64,000 nucleotides of DNA, taken from assembly GCF_900106065.1 (NCBI RefSeq), contig NZ_LT629796.1, positions 1,302,001-1,366,000 on the forward strand, written 5' to 3'. The notes under the pieces were generated by a model. It saw only the letters and a list, made by a program, of their open reading frames with translations. It ran no database searches and was not told the DNA's origin. Numbering within the stretch: position 1 is the first letter of the stretch; each line of letters opens with the position of its first letter. Made by a program: the position numbers and the translations under genes. The DNA comes from Pseudomonas mandelii. Lineage in GTDB: Bacteria > Pseudomonadota > Gammaproteobacteria > Pseudomonadales > Pseudomonadaceae. Shown one piece after another: positions 8,839 through 16,373 of this stretch.

Positions 8839-10194
8839 TCAGTCGATCAGCAGCTTTTTGAAACGCGTCGAATACTGGATAGCCTCCACCGATTTCAAGC
8901 GTACCGGCACCTTATAGGCATCCATCAGCCGCCGGGCAAATTGCCGGATATCGCGCAGCACCGTCGCAGTCGAGTCCCCATAGTCGCTATCCAGGACGAT
9001 GTGCGCAGCGACGAATTGCCCGGTCAAACCATTGGCCTCGCCATACGCCTTGCAATCACGCACCTGCGGATGGCGAAGCAGCACGGATTCGACTTCCGCG
9101 GGGTAGACCTTCTCGCCACCGACGTTAATGATCTCTTTGCTGCGACCGAGGATTTTCAGGTAACCGTCGGCATTGACCTCCACCAGGTCGCCGGTCTTGA
9201 ACCAGCCATCGTCGGTGAAGCTGTCCATCGAGTGGTTCAGGTAGCCCATGACTTGTGTCGCACTGCGCAGCCAGAGCTCACCGTCGACGACTTTGTGTTC
9301 ACTCGAACCTTCCTGGAATCGCATATACAGGCTGTCGGAAGACAACGAGCTGGTGGTGATAATGCCCGTCTCGCTGGTGCCGAAGGTCTGCAGGAATTTT
9401 ACCCGTGGCAGACGCTCTCGCAGTTTGAGCAACAAACTCTCCGGCATCGGCTCCGTGCCGTAGGTAATCATGCGCAAACTGCTGAGGTTACAGGTATCGA
9501 ACACCTCGTTGATCAACATCAGGTTCAAGAATGTTGGCGAGGTCGGCAACACGGTAATGCGGTGTTTTTCAATCAGGCGGGCAACGGTGTCCGGCGTTTT
9601 GCTGGCCGCGATCGTTGCTGTTCCTCCGATGGAAAGTATGTTCAACAGCGTGTTGATGCCGCCGATATGATCAAACAGCAAAAACAGAAAGATATCGAGG
9701 CGACGAGATCGTTTTTCGGAGAACTCACCCACTAGTCGGTCCAGGTCATGCAACATCGCCTTGGGTGTGCCGGTAGTGCCGCTGCTGAACAGAATCAGGC
9801 CGGCATGCCCCTGTTTTTTCAGCTCGCCGATCATCAGGTTTTCCGGGGCTTGGGCACATACGCACGGCAGGATCTGGCGGGTATCGATATCGATCACAAA
9901 CTCAGGGTTTGCCGCCGCCTGCTTGTTTTGAATTTCAGCCGGGTTTTCAGCGGTGTTGAGGGCGATGATGTGGCCGTTCTGGTACAGCGCCAGGAATAGC
10001 GCGATGCCCGCGAACGAAAAGTCACCGCTCATGAATATGACCGCTTGCCTGGGCACGTCATTGGCGGCCAGCCACTCCAGTTGAACCCTGATCTCATCGC
10101 TCAACTGGGCGTAGGTGTAGGAGTGTTCAGGGTCATTCAGAAAGATCTGGTTCGAAAACTGCGAAAATCCGTTTATCAGCGGTTTAAAGATCAT
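8839..10194 (-). CDS. Acyl-AMP ligase (AMP-dependent synthetase/ligase family)
   Basis: 451-residue ANL-superfamily enzyme that should activate a carboxylic acid with ATP and load it on CoA or one of the two neighbouring ACPs. Motifs in order: A3 P-loop SSGTTGTPKAML, YGTEPMPE, A5 FGTSETGI, A7 WFKTGDL, A8 LGRSKEIINVGGEKVYPAEV. It ends at SVEAIQYSTRFKKLLID with a candidate C-terminal catalytic Lys. The start at 10194 is preceded by AAGGGA; an earlier ATG lacks a site and overlaps the P450 gene. It is the last gene of the operon, 26 bases after the P450, and converges on LysR 1. The substrate is not readable, but adjacent ACPs favour fatty-acyl or aryl loading. Confidence 0.88.
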   Translation of the reverse strand: MIFKPLINGFSQFSNQIFLNDPEHSYTYAQLSDEIRVQLEWLAANDVPRQAVIFMSGDFSFAGIALFLALYQNGHIIALNTAENPAEIQNKQAAANPEFVIDIDTRQILPCVCAQAPENLMIGELKKQGHAGLILFSSGTTGTPKAMLHDLDRLVGEFSEKRSRRLDIFLFLLFDHIGGINTLLNILSIGGTATIAASKTPDTVARLIEKHRITVLPTSPTFLNLMLINEVFDTCNLSSLRMITYGTEPMPESLLLKLRERLPRVKFLQTFGTSETGIITTSSLSSDSLYMRFQEGSSEHKVVDGELWLRSATQVMGYLNHSMDSFTDDGWFKTGDLVEVNADGYLKILGRSKEIINVGGEKVYPAEVESVLLRHPQVRDCKAYGEANGLTGQFVAAHIVLDSDYGDSTATVLRDIRQFARRLMDAYKVPVRLKSVEAIQYSTRFKKLLID

Positions 10195-10220
10195 GGCTTG
10201 TTCCCTTGATTGAAATGGCA

Positions 10221-11417
10221 TCAGAAACGCACAGGCAGTTCGTCGGGGCGGCGCAGTACCGTGCCGTTGATCCAACGGATCGACGCCGGGTCACACGCCA
10301 GCTCCAGATCGGGCAATGCCTGTACCAGGGTCGACAGCACGGTGGCTATTTCCAGACGCGCCAGCGCCGGCCCCATGCAGCTGTGGATGCCATGGCCGAA
10401 TTGCATATGCGCGGCCTTGTCCTGGCGGTCGGGATTGATCAGCAGCGGTGCGCTGAACACGCTGGGGTCACGGTTGGCGAGGAACACGTTGGCGTAAACC
10501 GTAGTGTTCGCCGCAATCAGCCCGCGGCTAGTTTGCAGGGCTTGGGTGGTGATTCGGGGGAACGCCGATAACTTGCCGATGGGAATCAGCCGAATGAGCT
10601 CCTCGATCAATTGTGGCGAACGATCGGGGTTCTCCCGGACGTACTGCCAGAGCGATGGCGCGCACAGCAAGGTATAGAGACTTTTAGTCATCACGCTCAG
10701 GGCGTTATGGTCGCCCCCCAGCAGAATACCCAGCAGCACGCCGACAAACTCCCGGTCGTTCAGCGGGTCTTCCAGGGTGTGGCGCTGGTCGACATACTGG
10801 CGAATAAAACCGTCTGGATGCGCCACCCTGCGGCCCTGCACGAAGTCCATCATGTAATCGAAACTGGCGTTGACCGCCGCTTCGATACCGGCGATATCGT
10901 CCGGCGGCGCCGATTGAATCATTTGGCTCCAGGGCCTGAACAGCAGCCGGTCCTCTTCCGGGATACCGAGGATGTGGCACACCGTCGATGAAGTCAGGCG
11001 CTCCAGCACCGAGGCAAACAGGTCCGCCGGCGTCTCGCCTTTGCGCAGCAGCTCGATGCTGTCGACGGTCACCGTGGTCACGTGCTGGCGCACGCTTTCC
11101 AGGCCGCGCTTGCTGAAAGCACGCGCGACGGTCGCGCGGGAGCGCATGTGGGCCGGGTTATCCAGATTGAGCAACAGCTCCGGCTGGGTCGGTCCGGGAA
11201 GAAAGGTCGGGCCGTTTTCGACGTTACACAGGGTTCGACTGATACTTGGGTCGGCCAGGAACGCCTTGCAATCGGCGTATCCAGTCAGGTGAGTGGCGAC
11301 GTGGCCGCTGGGCAACCGGATTTGCGGCAGTTGACCTTCCCAACCCACGGTTTGGTAGTAGGGCACCGCATCAAGGTTGGGAATATCCAGCACGCAGGGA
11401 TGGACGCGCATGTTCAT
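10221..11417 (-). CDS. Cytochrome P450 with non-canonical I-helix
   Basis: 398-residue bacterial class I P450, soluble, needing ferredoxin and reductase from elsewhere. Visible: ExxR at E273-R276 (ELIRL), the PERF-like region NPDRQ, and the heme loop FGHGIHSCMG with Cys347 as thiolate ligand. In the I-helix, where most P450s have A-G-x-D/E-T, this one reads GGDHN (234-238), so the acid-alcohol pair that delivers protons to bound oxygen is replaced by His-Asn. That suggests an altered reaction or substrate-assisted protonation. The start at 11417 overlaps the HAD stop as ATGA. It probably tailors the acyl product of the operon. Confidence 0.92.
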   Translation of the reverse strand: MNMRVHPCVLDIPNLDAVPYYQTVGWEGQLPQIRLPSGHVATHLTGYADCKAFLADPSISRTLCNVENGPTFLPGPTQPELLLNLDNPAHMRSRATVARAFSKRGLESVRQHVTTVTVDSIELLRKGETPADLFASVLERLTSSTVCHILGIPEEDRLLFRPWSQMIQSAPPDDIAGIEAAVNASFDYMMDFVQGRRVAHPDGFIRQYVDQRHTLEDPLNDREFVGVLLGILLGGDHNALSVMTKSLYTLLCAPSLWQYVRENPDRSPQLIEELIRLIPIGKLSAFPRITTQALQTSRGLIAANTTVYANVFLANRDPSVFSAPLLINPDRQDKAAHMQFGHGIHSCMGPALARLEIATVLSTLVQALPDLELACDPASIRWINGTVLRRPDELPVRF

Positions 11418-12094
11418 CGGGCACCTGCCTGCGCACGAGGTCGGGCAGCGTCGATGAGGGCGCGTACGGCTTGCTGAGTCTCGAGGCTGTCCACGAACAG
11501 AATGGCGTGCCAACCGGCAGCTCGCGCGGCTTCGCAGTTTTCTTCGACGTCATCGATCAGCACACAGCCGTCGGCAGGTACGCCGATCTGGTCGGCCGCC
11601 AGCGCAAAGATTTTCGGGTCTGGTTTGCGCAGTTTCACTTTGCAGGAATCGACGATGCTGTCAGCGACATCATCCAGGCCAACCATGCGCCGCCAAGGCG
11701 TTTCCCACTCCACCACGTTGTTGGTGAGGATGCATGACTTCAGACCGGCCGCTTTCACTTCATGGAAGAGCTCGAACATGTGTTCGTTGACGTTGTGCGG
11801 GGAAAACCACTGCTCGCCATGATGATCAAAGTCGCAGCGGCTCAAATCAATGCCCGGATACAGCTCGGACAATGCCTTCCTCATGCCCTGCCCCCATTCG
11901 ATCTGAGTCATCATTGCCAGCTCGATGGGTGCCTGGAACTGCACGTTCAGCGGCTTGGCCACGGCATGCATGGCGGCTTCCATCTGGGTGCGGCTGATGC
12001 CGGTATTTTCCTGGTAGACGCGGTACAGCTCGTCGATGGATGGCGACAGTACGCCGCCGAAGTCGAACCAGATTGCTTGGATAGTCATCGTCAT
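11414..12094 (-). CDS. HAD-IA family phosphatase-like hydrolase
   Basis: 226 residues with all four HAD motifs: WFDFGGVLS (nucleophile Asp), CILTNN, the Lys/Pro motif KLRKPDPKIF and VLIDDVEENC. The cap is helical, as in subfamily IA. It lies 18 bases after the ketosynthase gene and overlaps the P450 gene. It is not an FkbH-type glyceryl-loading enzyme, which would be longer with an extra domain. In gamma-butyrolactone pathways, which start with an AfsA enzyme and dihydroxyacetone phosphate, a phosphatase must remove the phosphate; this protein could do that, but the link is inference. Confidence 0.85.
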   Translation of the reverse strand: MTMTIQAIWFDFGGVLSPSIDELYRVYQENTGISRTQMEAAMHAVAKPLNVQFQAPIELAMMTQIEWGQGMRKALSELYPGIDLSRCDFDHHGEQWFSPHNVNEHMFELFHEVKAAGLKSCILTNNVVEWETPWRRMVGLDDVADSIVDSCKVKLRKPDPKIFALAADQIGVPADGCVLIDDVEENCEAARAAGWHAILFVDSLETQQAVRALIDAARPRAQAGAR

Positions 12095-12112
12095 CTTTCC
12101 TTGATTGTCAGA

Positions 12113-13132
12113 TCAGTTAGGGAGGGCAGGTACTTCTACGGGGTCAACGATGAGCGCATCGCGCAGCGACAAATGGGCCACGCCGATCGACAATCCGACG
12201 CCAAAACCACAGGCAATCAGGTTGTCTTGCCGCAAGTCTTCGCGGTCGTGCCGCTTGCAGATCATCAGCGGAATCGACGAGGGGCCGGTGTTGCCCACAT
12301 CAGCGACTTCGATGGGGACCCTGGCCGGCGAAACGCCGAGCTTTTTGGCCAGGTAATCGAGCATGAATTTGTTGGCCTGGTGCAGCAGGAAGAACGGCAC
12401 ACGGTCGGGGTCGATGCCTTTGTCCCGCAGGAAGGCGTTGATCGCCGACGGCACTTTTTCCAAAGCAAAGTTCATCACTTGGCCGCCGTCCATATGCAAT
12501 CCGGCCGCCTGTACCCGGCTGGTGCTGCCGGGCGTGTAATCCAGCGCAGTGTTGAGGTATTGCGCACCGGCGCCATCGGTATCGAACGCAAACCCGAGCG
12601 TCTGATCGCCGCATTCCAACAGGGTGCAGGTCGCGGCATCGCCGAAGACCAGCCGCACGTGCCGGTCTTCAGGGTTGAGCAGTTTGCTGATCACATCGCC
12701 AGTACATACCAGGACTCGACGGCAGCCACCGGCCTTGATCAGCATGGCTGCCTGAAACAGGCCATAGATGTAGCCGGAACAGCCGAAGTTGAGGTCGAAG
12801 GCAGCCAGTCCTTTCTTCAACCCCAGGCGATCCGCCAGGATTGCACTGCTGGCTGGCATCAGGCTGTCGGGCGTTTGTGTGACGACCACCAGGCCATCGA
12901 TGCTGGCGGGATCGATATCCGCGGCGTTGAACAACGACCGGGCAGCCGCGGCACACAGATCCACCGTCGACAGCCGGTTGGCCACCCGCACTTGATGGAT
13001 ACCGGTACTCTTGGCGATCCGCTGCACTTCTTTTTCACCAAACAACGTGGCGAAATCGGCCAGGGTCATCACGTCCTGGGGTACTGCGGCCGACAGCGCG
13101 CGGATCGACACCCCATCGATAGACGCGCTCAT
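12113..13132 (-). CDS. FabH-like 3-oxoacyl-ACP synthase III
   Basis: 339-residue thiolase-fold ketosynthase III. The Cys-His-Asn triad is intact: C118 in FGCSGYIYG, H251 in LHQANKFMLDY, N281 in VGNTGPSSIP. Such enzymes condense a starter acyl thioester with malonyl-ACP or join two acyl units. The LHQAN motif and full length argue for an active condensing enzyme and not a CerJ-type transferase. It overlaps the upstream ACP gene by four bases, so the ACP encoded next to it is its likely partner. It is not the housekeeping fabH, which normally sits in the plsX-fabD cluster. Confidence 0.9.
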   Translation of the reverse strand: MSASIDGVSIRALSAAVPQDVMTLADFATLFGEKEVQRIAKSTGIHQVRVANRLSTVDLCAAAARSLFNAADIDPASIDGLVVVTQTPDSLMPASSAILADRLGLKKGLAAFDLNFGCSGYIYGLFQAAMLIKAGGCRRVLVCTGDVISKLLNPEDRHVRLVFGDAATCTLLECGDQTLGFAFDTDGAGAQYLNTALDYTPGSTSRVQAAGLHMDGGQVMNFALEKVPSAINAFLRDKGIDPDRVPFFLLHQANKFMLDYLAKKLGVSPARVPIEVADVGNTGPSSIPLMICKRHDREDLRQDNLIACGFGVGLSIGVAHLSLRDALIVDPVEVPALPN

Positions 13133-13383
13133 GAAGGCTCACTGACGCGAGCGCCAGCCGCATCGGCCTGAATGGCATCGAACAGCTCACCCATGGTTTC
13201 AACCTCGTCGAGCACGGAAGGGCTCAAGGCGAAACCGAACTGGTCATTCAACACCCCCAGCAGCGTGACCTTGGTCAATGAATCCCAATTGCTCAGGGGG
13301 TGCAGCAATACATCGACTTGAAGTTCCGATTCGCGCAGTTCCAGAAGTTCTGCCAGTTCTTTCTTGATGGCGTCCAGGTTCAT
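13129..13383 (-). CDS. Acyl carrier protein 2
   Basis: 84-residue acidic helical carrier protein with the phosphopantetheine attachment site NWDSLTKVTLL (Ser35). The start at 13383 is an ATG preceded by AAGGATCTC; a longer frame from 13401 is less likely. The end overlaps the ketosynthase start (ATGA), so the two are translationally coupled. It differs strongly in sequence from ACP 1 in the same operon, which suggests separate jobs, such as one for the starter or extender and one for the product. It must be charged by a phosphopantetheinyl transferase from elsewhere. Confidence 0.87.
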   Translation of the reverse strand: MNLDAIKKELAELLELRESELQVDVLLHPLSNWDSLTKVTLLGVLNDQFGFALSPSVLDEVETMGELFDAIQADAAGARVSEPS

Positions 13384-13412
13384 GGTGAGATCCTTTTGCA
13401 AGAGAACGAGAG

Positions 13413-14117
13413 TTAGAGCCCGCCGAGATACACGACTTGGCCGGTAATGAAATTGCTACGCGGTGAAAGGAAAAAATCCGTCACATTGGTCACGTCGTCG
13501 AAAGTGCCAAAGCGCTGCAGCGATTGTTGCGCCAGCAGGTCTTTCATCTTTTGTGCGGGGATGACCCGCGTCAGATCGGTATCGATCGGTGTAGGACCCA
13601 CGGCATTGACGGTGATACCAAAACTGGCGAGCTCCTTGGCCATCACACAGGTCAGGGTTTCCACGGCGGCTTTTGACGCGGCGTACAGTGCCTCGCCTTC
13701 CAGCTTCAACGGCTTGGCCACTGTGGAAAAATTCACGATGCGCCCCTGGCGCCCGGCTCGCATGAGCTTTGCTGCCTCACGGCTGAGCAGGAATGTGCCC
13801 AGAACATTGGTTTGCATAATATTTTGCGCGGTTTTGTAGGGCGTCAGCAGTGAGTGGTTCATGCTGGCGATCCCGGCATTGTTGATCAGGTGATCGAGCC
13901 GACCGCAGGTGCCGCGCACGTGCCTCATCAGTTCACTGATGGCCTGTTCATCGGCCACATCGGCAATAAAGTGGTCATAGCCCGGATGGCTCAGATCGCA
14001 GGATGAGCGACTGCAGCCGATCACACGATGGCCTTGGGCAAGGTAGTACTCGGCAAGATGTCTGCCGATGCCCTTGCGTGTCCCCGTAATCAGCGTGACA
14101 GGCGTGTTATCGGGCAT
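13413..14117 (-). CDS. FabG-like short-chain dehydrogenase/reductase
   Basis: 234-residue classical SDR, likely NADPH-dependent 3-oxoacyl-ACP reductase or butenolide reductase. The cofactor motif TGTRKGIG, NNAG, catalytic Ser in NFSTVAK and YAASK (YxxxK) are all present. The C-terminus SNFITGQVVYLGGL is typical of FabG relatives. The chosen ATG (14117, with AGGTG before it) overlaps the ACP 1 stop by 11 bases; another ATG five codons upstream is possible. Between two ACP genes it most likely works on ACP-bound acyl chains, reducing a beta-keto group or a later ring intermediate. Confidence 0.9.
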   Translation of the reverse strand: MPDNTPVTLITGTRKGIGRHLAEYYLAQGHRVIGCSRSSCDLSHPGYDHFIADVADEQAISELMRHVRGTCGRLDHLINNAGIASMNHSLLTPYKTAQNIMQTNVLGTFLLSREAAKLMRAGRQGRIVNFSTVAKPLKLEGEALYAASKAAVETLTCVMAKELASFGITVNAVGPTPIDTDLTRVIPAQKMKDLLAQQSLQRFGTFDDVTNVTDFFLSPRSNFITGQVVYLGGL

Positions 14118-14412
14118 GGGACACCTGTGCATTCAATTCGAGAATGTAGTTGGCGAAGGTCTTTACCGACTGGAACGGGCTGCGTTTGGGAGACATGGCG
14201 CTGTCGTTGACCAGCGTCATTTTGACCCCCAGTTGCTCCTCGATCATCTGCTCGACATCAATCACGATGGACACCAGACTCATCGAGTCGAGGACGCCTC
14301 CGGCACCGTAGAGGGCGGTGTCTTCACCTTTTTCCAGGCTGATGGGTTGGACGAGACTGCGGTTTTCATTTTCGATAGCGTTGTAAATGATGCCGAGAAT
14401 TTGCTCTTTCAT
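14107..14412 (-). CDS. Acyl carrier protein 1
   Basis: 101-residue carrier protein. The 4'-phosphopantetheine serine is Ser43 in GGVLDSMSLVSIV, a DSM variant of the usual DSL. The following helix (VIDVEQMIEEQLGV) fits the ACP fold. It is longer than a standard ACP, with an insert rich in Ser, Pro and Lys before helix III. Translation should begin at 14412, with AGAGGA seven bases upstream. It lies 22 bases after the AfsA-type gene and overlaps the SDR gene, so it may present the beta-ketoacyl chain to the AfsA-like enzyme. Confidence 0.86.
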   Translation of the reverse strand: MKEQILGIIYNAIENENRSLVQPISLEKGEDTALYGAGGVLDSMSLVSIVIDVEQMIEEQLGVKMTLVNDSAMSPKRSPFQSVKTFANYILELNAQVSHAR

Positions 14413-14434
14413 AGGGGTTCCTCTCAACGTGAGA

Positions 14435-15235
14435 TCAGGCGAGACGCTTGACGAATTGGTGAATAAGTTGCGCTTCCTTGAGTTGGAAATAGCGCGAGTC
14501 GATGACCGATAGTTCAAAGCCGAGCGCCGCTAGACACTGGCCTTGTTGCTTGAATTCAAGGCGGCAGCCAAAACGAAAATTCGAGGTACCAGAGCGGCGT
14601 AATTCAATAGGAACGCAGAGGATTTCCGTGTGTATCGGCAACAGGAAGTCCATGTAAGTGACGTCCATCTTGTTAGTGACAAAGTTAACTTTTCCTTTGG
14701 CAGCCGGTGTCACGTAATAGGCTTCTGCCACGGCGATGGTCATTTGCCGGGCAGCTTCGATCACCATCATTCCGGAAACGTGTTGCCCCGTCAGATGATC
14801 GCTTAGTTCGGCATTGGCATCATCGATCATCAGCGAGGCAGAGTAAGTACCGTTGCCATTTTCACTCGGCATAGAGATGGCAATGTTATGACTCTTCAAT
14901 TTATGAGTAGCTGTTGAGGAGGCACGAAGACGGCGATCAACTGGAACAATATTCAAGGCAGGCGACAAAACCTCCTTGAAGCCATACAGAATATTGAGTT
15001 GCTCATCGGTAATACCTTGACCAACATGCAAAGTTAACTTTTCGTCTCTATCTAGCTGGGTCACTATTTCTTCTGCTGCCGTCACCGAAATGAACATATT
15101 GTCACTGCACTGACTTTTGATTCGATCGCCCACCACAATGTAATGCCTGGGCGATTCCTGCTGAGTTTCGCAGAACGAGGAAAGCCCAGAAAACGGGCAC
15201 GAAGAAGCGCTATTTGAAACTCTGAGTTCTTCCAT
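14435..15235 (-). CDS. AfsA-type hotdog-fold protein (A-factor/butenolide synthase family)
   Basis: 266-residue protein whose C-terminal half carries the AfsA hotdog signature: ATHKLKSHNIAIS, then ELSDHLTGQHVSGMMVIEAA and RQMTIAVAEAYYV, followed by VTYMDFLLP. In Streptomyces, AfsA transfers a beta-ketoacyl group from ACP to dihydroxyacetone phosphate to make butenolide precursors. The N-terminal half is not clearly a second hotdog repeat, whereas AfsA itself is a tandem; this one may be a divergent tandem or a single domain. GC is visibly lower than in the downstream genes, suggesting transfer. The start at 15235 has AAGGTG before it. It sits 10 bases after the thioesterase gene, at the head of the operon. 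Confidence 0.78.
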   Translation of the reverse strand: MEELRVSNSASSCPFSGLSSFCETQQESPRHYIVVGDRIKSQCSDNMFISVTAAEEIVTQLDRDEKLTLHVGQGITDEQLNILYGFKEVLSPALNIVPVDRRLRASSTATHKLKSHNIAISMPSENGNGTYSASLMIDDANAELSDHLTGQHVSGMMVIEAARQMTIAVAEAYYVTPAAKGKVNFVTNKMDVTYMDFLLPIHTEILCVPIELRRSGTSNFRFGCRLEFKQQGQCLAALGFELSVIDSRYFQLKEAQLIHQFVKRLA

Positions 15236-15245
15236 TTTTTCACCT

Positions 15246-16004
15246 TTATATGCGTGCAGATGTTTCCAGATATTGGGATGAAACTGGCAGCGGTGCTGCC
15301 GGGCTAACAAACTCGGTAATCAGTTGGGTGATGGCAGGAATATGCTGAGTGAGGAAAAAATGGCTTCCTTCAAAAAACTCCAGACGAACAAAATTGTGGC
15401 TATGCTCCTTCCAGGCAATAACATCCTGAATCGGTGCAAACGGATCCTCTTTTCCACCCAAAACCATCATGGGAACGTCCAGAGGCTCACCAGGAATGTG
15501 GCGATACTTGGCCGCAGCATGGAAATCCTTGATAAGCGAAGGCAGCATGCGTGCCTTCGCCGCCGAGTGTTTAAGCATGAAATCCGGGATGGCACCAAAC
15601 CTGGAAACAGTTTGAACAAATACTTCTTCAGATTCGTCGAGTGTCACCTGCGCGCAATTAAAAAGATGTGGGGCACGACAGGCAGCGACCACCAGACTGA
15701 TCAGTCGCGTGCCAAACTCATGTTTGCGTCGAGCAACTTCGTAAGCAACGATGGCACCCAGGCTATAACCAAAAACAATGACCTCACGCGCCGCCAGATT
15801 ATCGATAAGTGCAATGACCTCATTCGCCATTGCTTCGACCGTGCCTGGTGCCGGCGTCACACTCTTCTGATAGCGCCCATTGTAAGTGACGCCAATCACG
15901 GGCATGTAATCGCCTACGGCACGCCGCAGTGCTTCAAAGGACAAGCCACTGCCCCCGGCGAAGGGTATGAAAACACACACTTTTTCAGAGTCGATGACAG
16001 TCAT
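15246..16004 (-). CDS. Type II thioesterase (alpha/beta hydrolase)
   Basis: 252-residue member of the GrsT/TEII family, which clears wrongly primed carrier proteins or releases products. N-terminal FIPFAGGSGLSFEAL, nucleophile elbow GYSLGA, acid in GGKEDPF and His in EGSHFFL are all present, giving a complete Ser-Asp-His triad. It is the first gene of the nine-gene operon; GGAGT lies just upstream of the ATG. The presence of a TEII-type enzyme supports a carrier-protein-dependent pathway. It could also be the off-loading enzyme, since no other release domain is present. Confidence 0.9.
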   Translation of the reverse strand: MTVIDSEKVCVFIPFAGGSGLSFEALRRAVGDYMPVIGVTYNGRYQKSVTPAPGTVEAMANEVIALIDNLAAREVIVFGYSLGAIVAYEVARRKHEFGTRLISLVVAACRAPHLFNCAQVTLDESEEVFVQTVSRFGAIPDFMLKHSAAKARMLPSLIKDFHAAAKYRHIPGEPLDVPMMVLGGKEDPFAPIQDVIAWKEHSHNFVRLEFFEGSHFFLTQHIPAITQLITEFVSPAAPLPVSSQYLETSARI

Positions 16005-16373
16005 CGAAGACTCCTTTTTTGAGAGATCAAATTAAAACCAGGGAACTAACGAACACCCTGACCTTTCTGCCAAGTTGGAGTCTGTCTGCTTTTTTCGAAA
16101 AATCTGTTTGCTGCGGCCAATTGTATTTCAGGGTATTTCAAAGCGGTTGAGCGTTTTAGGCTGAACTGTCTGAACTATAAGTCCAAGGTCCAGCAACGCT
16201 AAATACATCATTGCGCGAAAGACCAATGAGTAGATTGGGCACGAGTCGAGGATTTGAACGCAGGAAGAAATCAGAAGGCGAAGGTAGTTGCATTGGCGTG
16301 GCTAACCAATACAACTAGTCAGTGCAGGAGGGGAATAGCAAGTTACAAGCGTGGCCGCTCAGTCATTCAATGA
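16005..16373. promoter_or_regulatory. Upstream region of the biosynthetic operon
   Basis: 370 AT-rich bases between the exporter gene's stop and the first biosynthetic gene, with no plausible gene. It must carry the promoter of the nine-gene minus-strand operon unless the exporters read through. I do not see a convincing -35/-10 pair or an inverted repeat that I would name as a LysR site, and no strong terminator after the exporter gene. Confidence 0.4.

Noticed and set aside
8809..9735. A 308-codon plus-strand frame opposite the acyl-AMP ligase
   Set aside because: Antisense to the ligase, whose A3, A5, A7 and A8 motifs are intact.
11762..13171. A 469-codon plus-strand frame over the HAD and ketosynthase genes
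   Set aside because: Antisense shadow; the minus strand has complete catalytic motifs.
8839..16004. Tetronate (FkbH-type) biosynthesis as the identity of the operon
   Set aside because: The ketosynthase III and ACPs fit, but the HAD protein is a short IA-type enzyme and not FkbH-like, and there is no 2-oxoacid-type acyltransferase.
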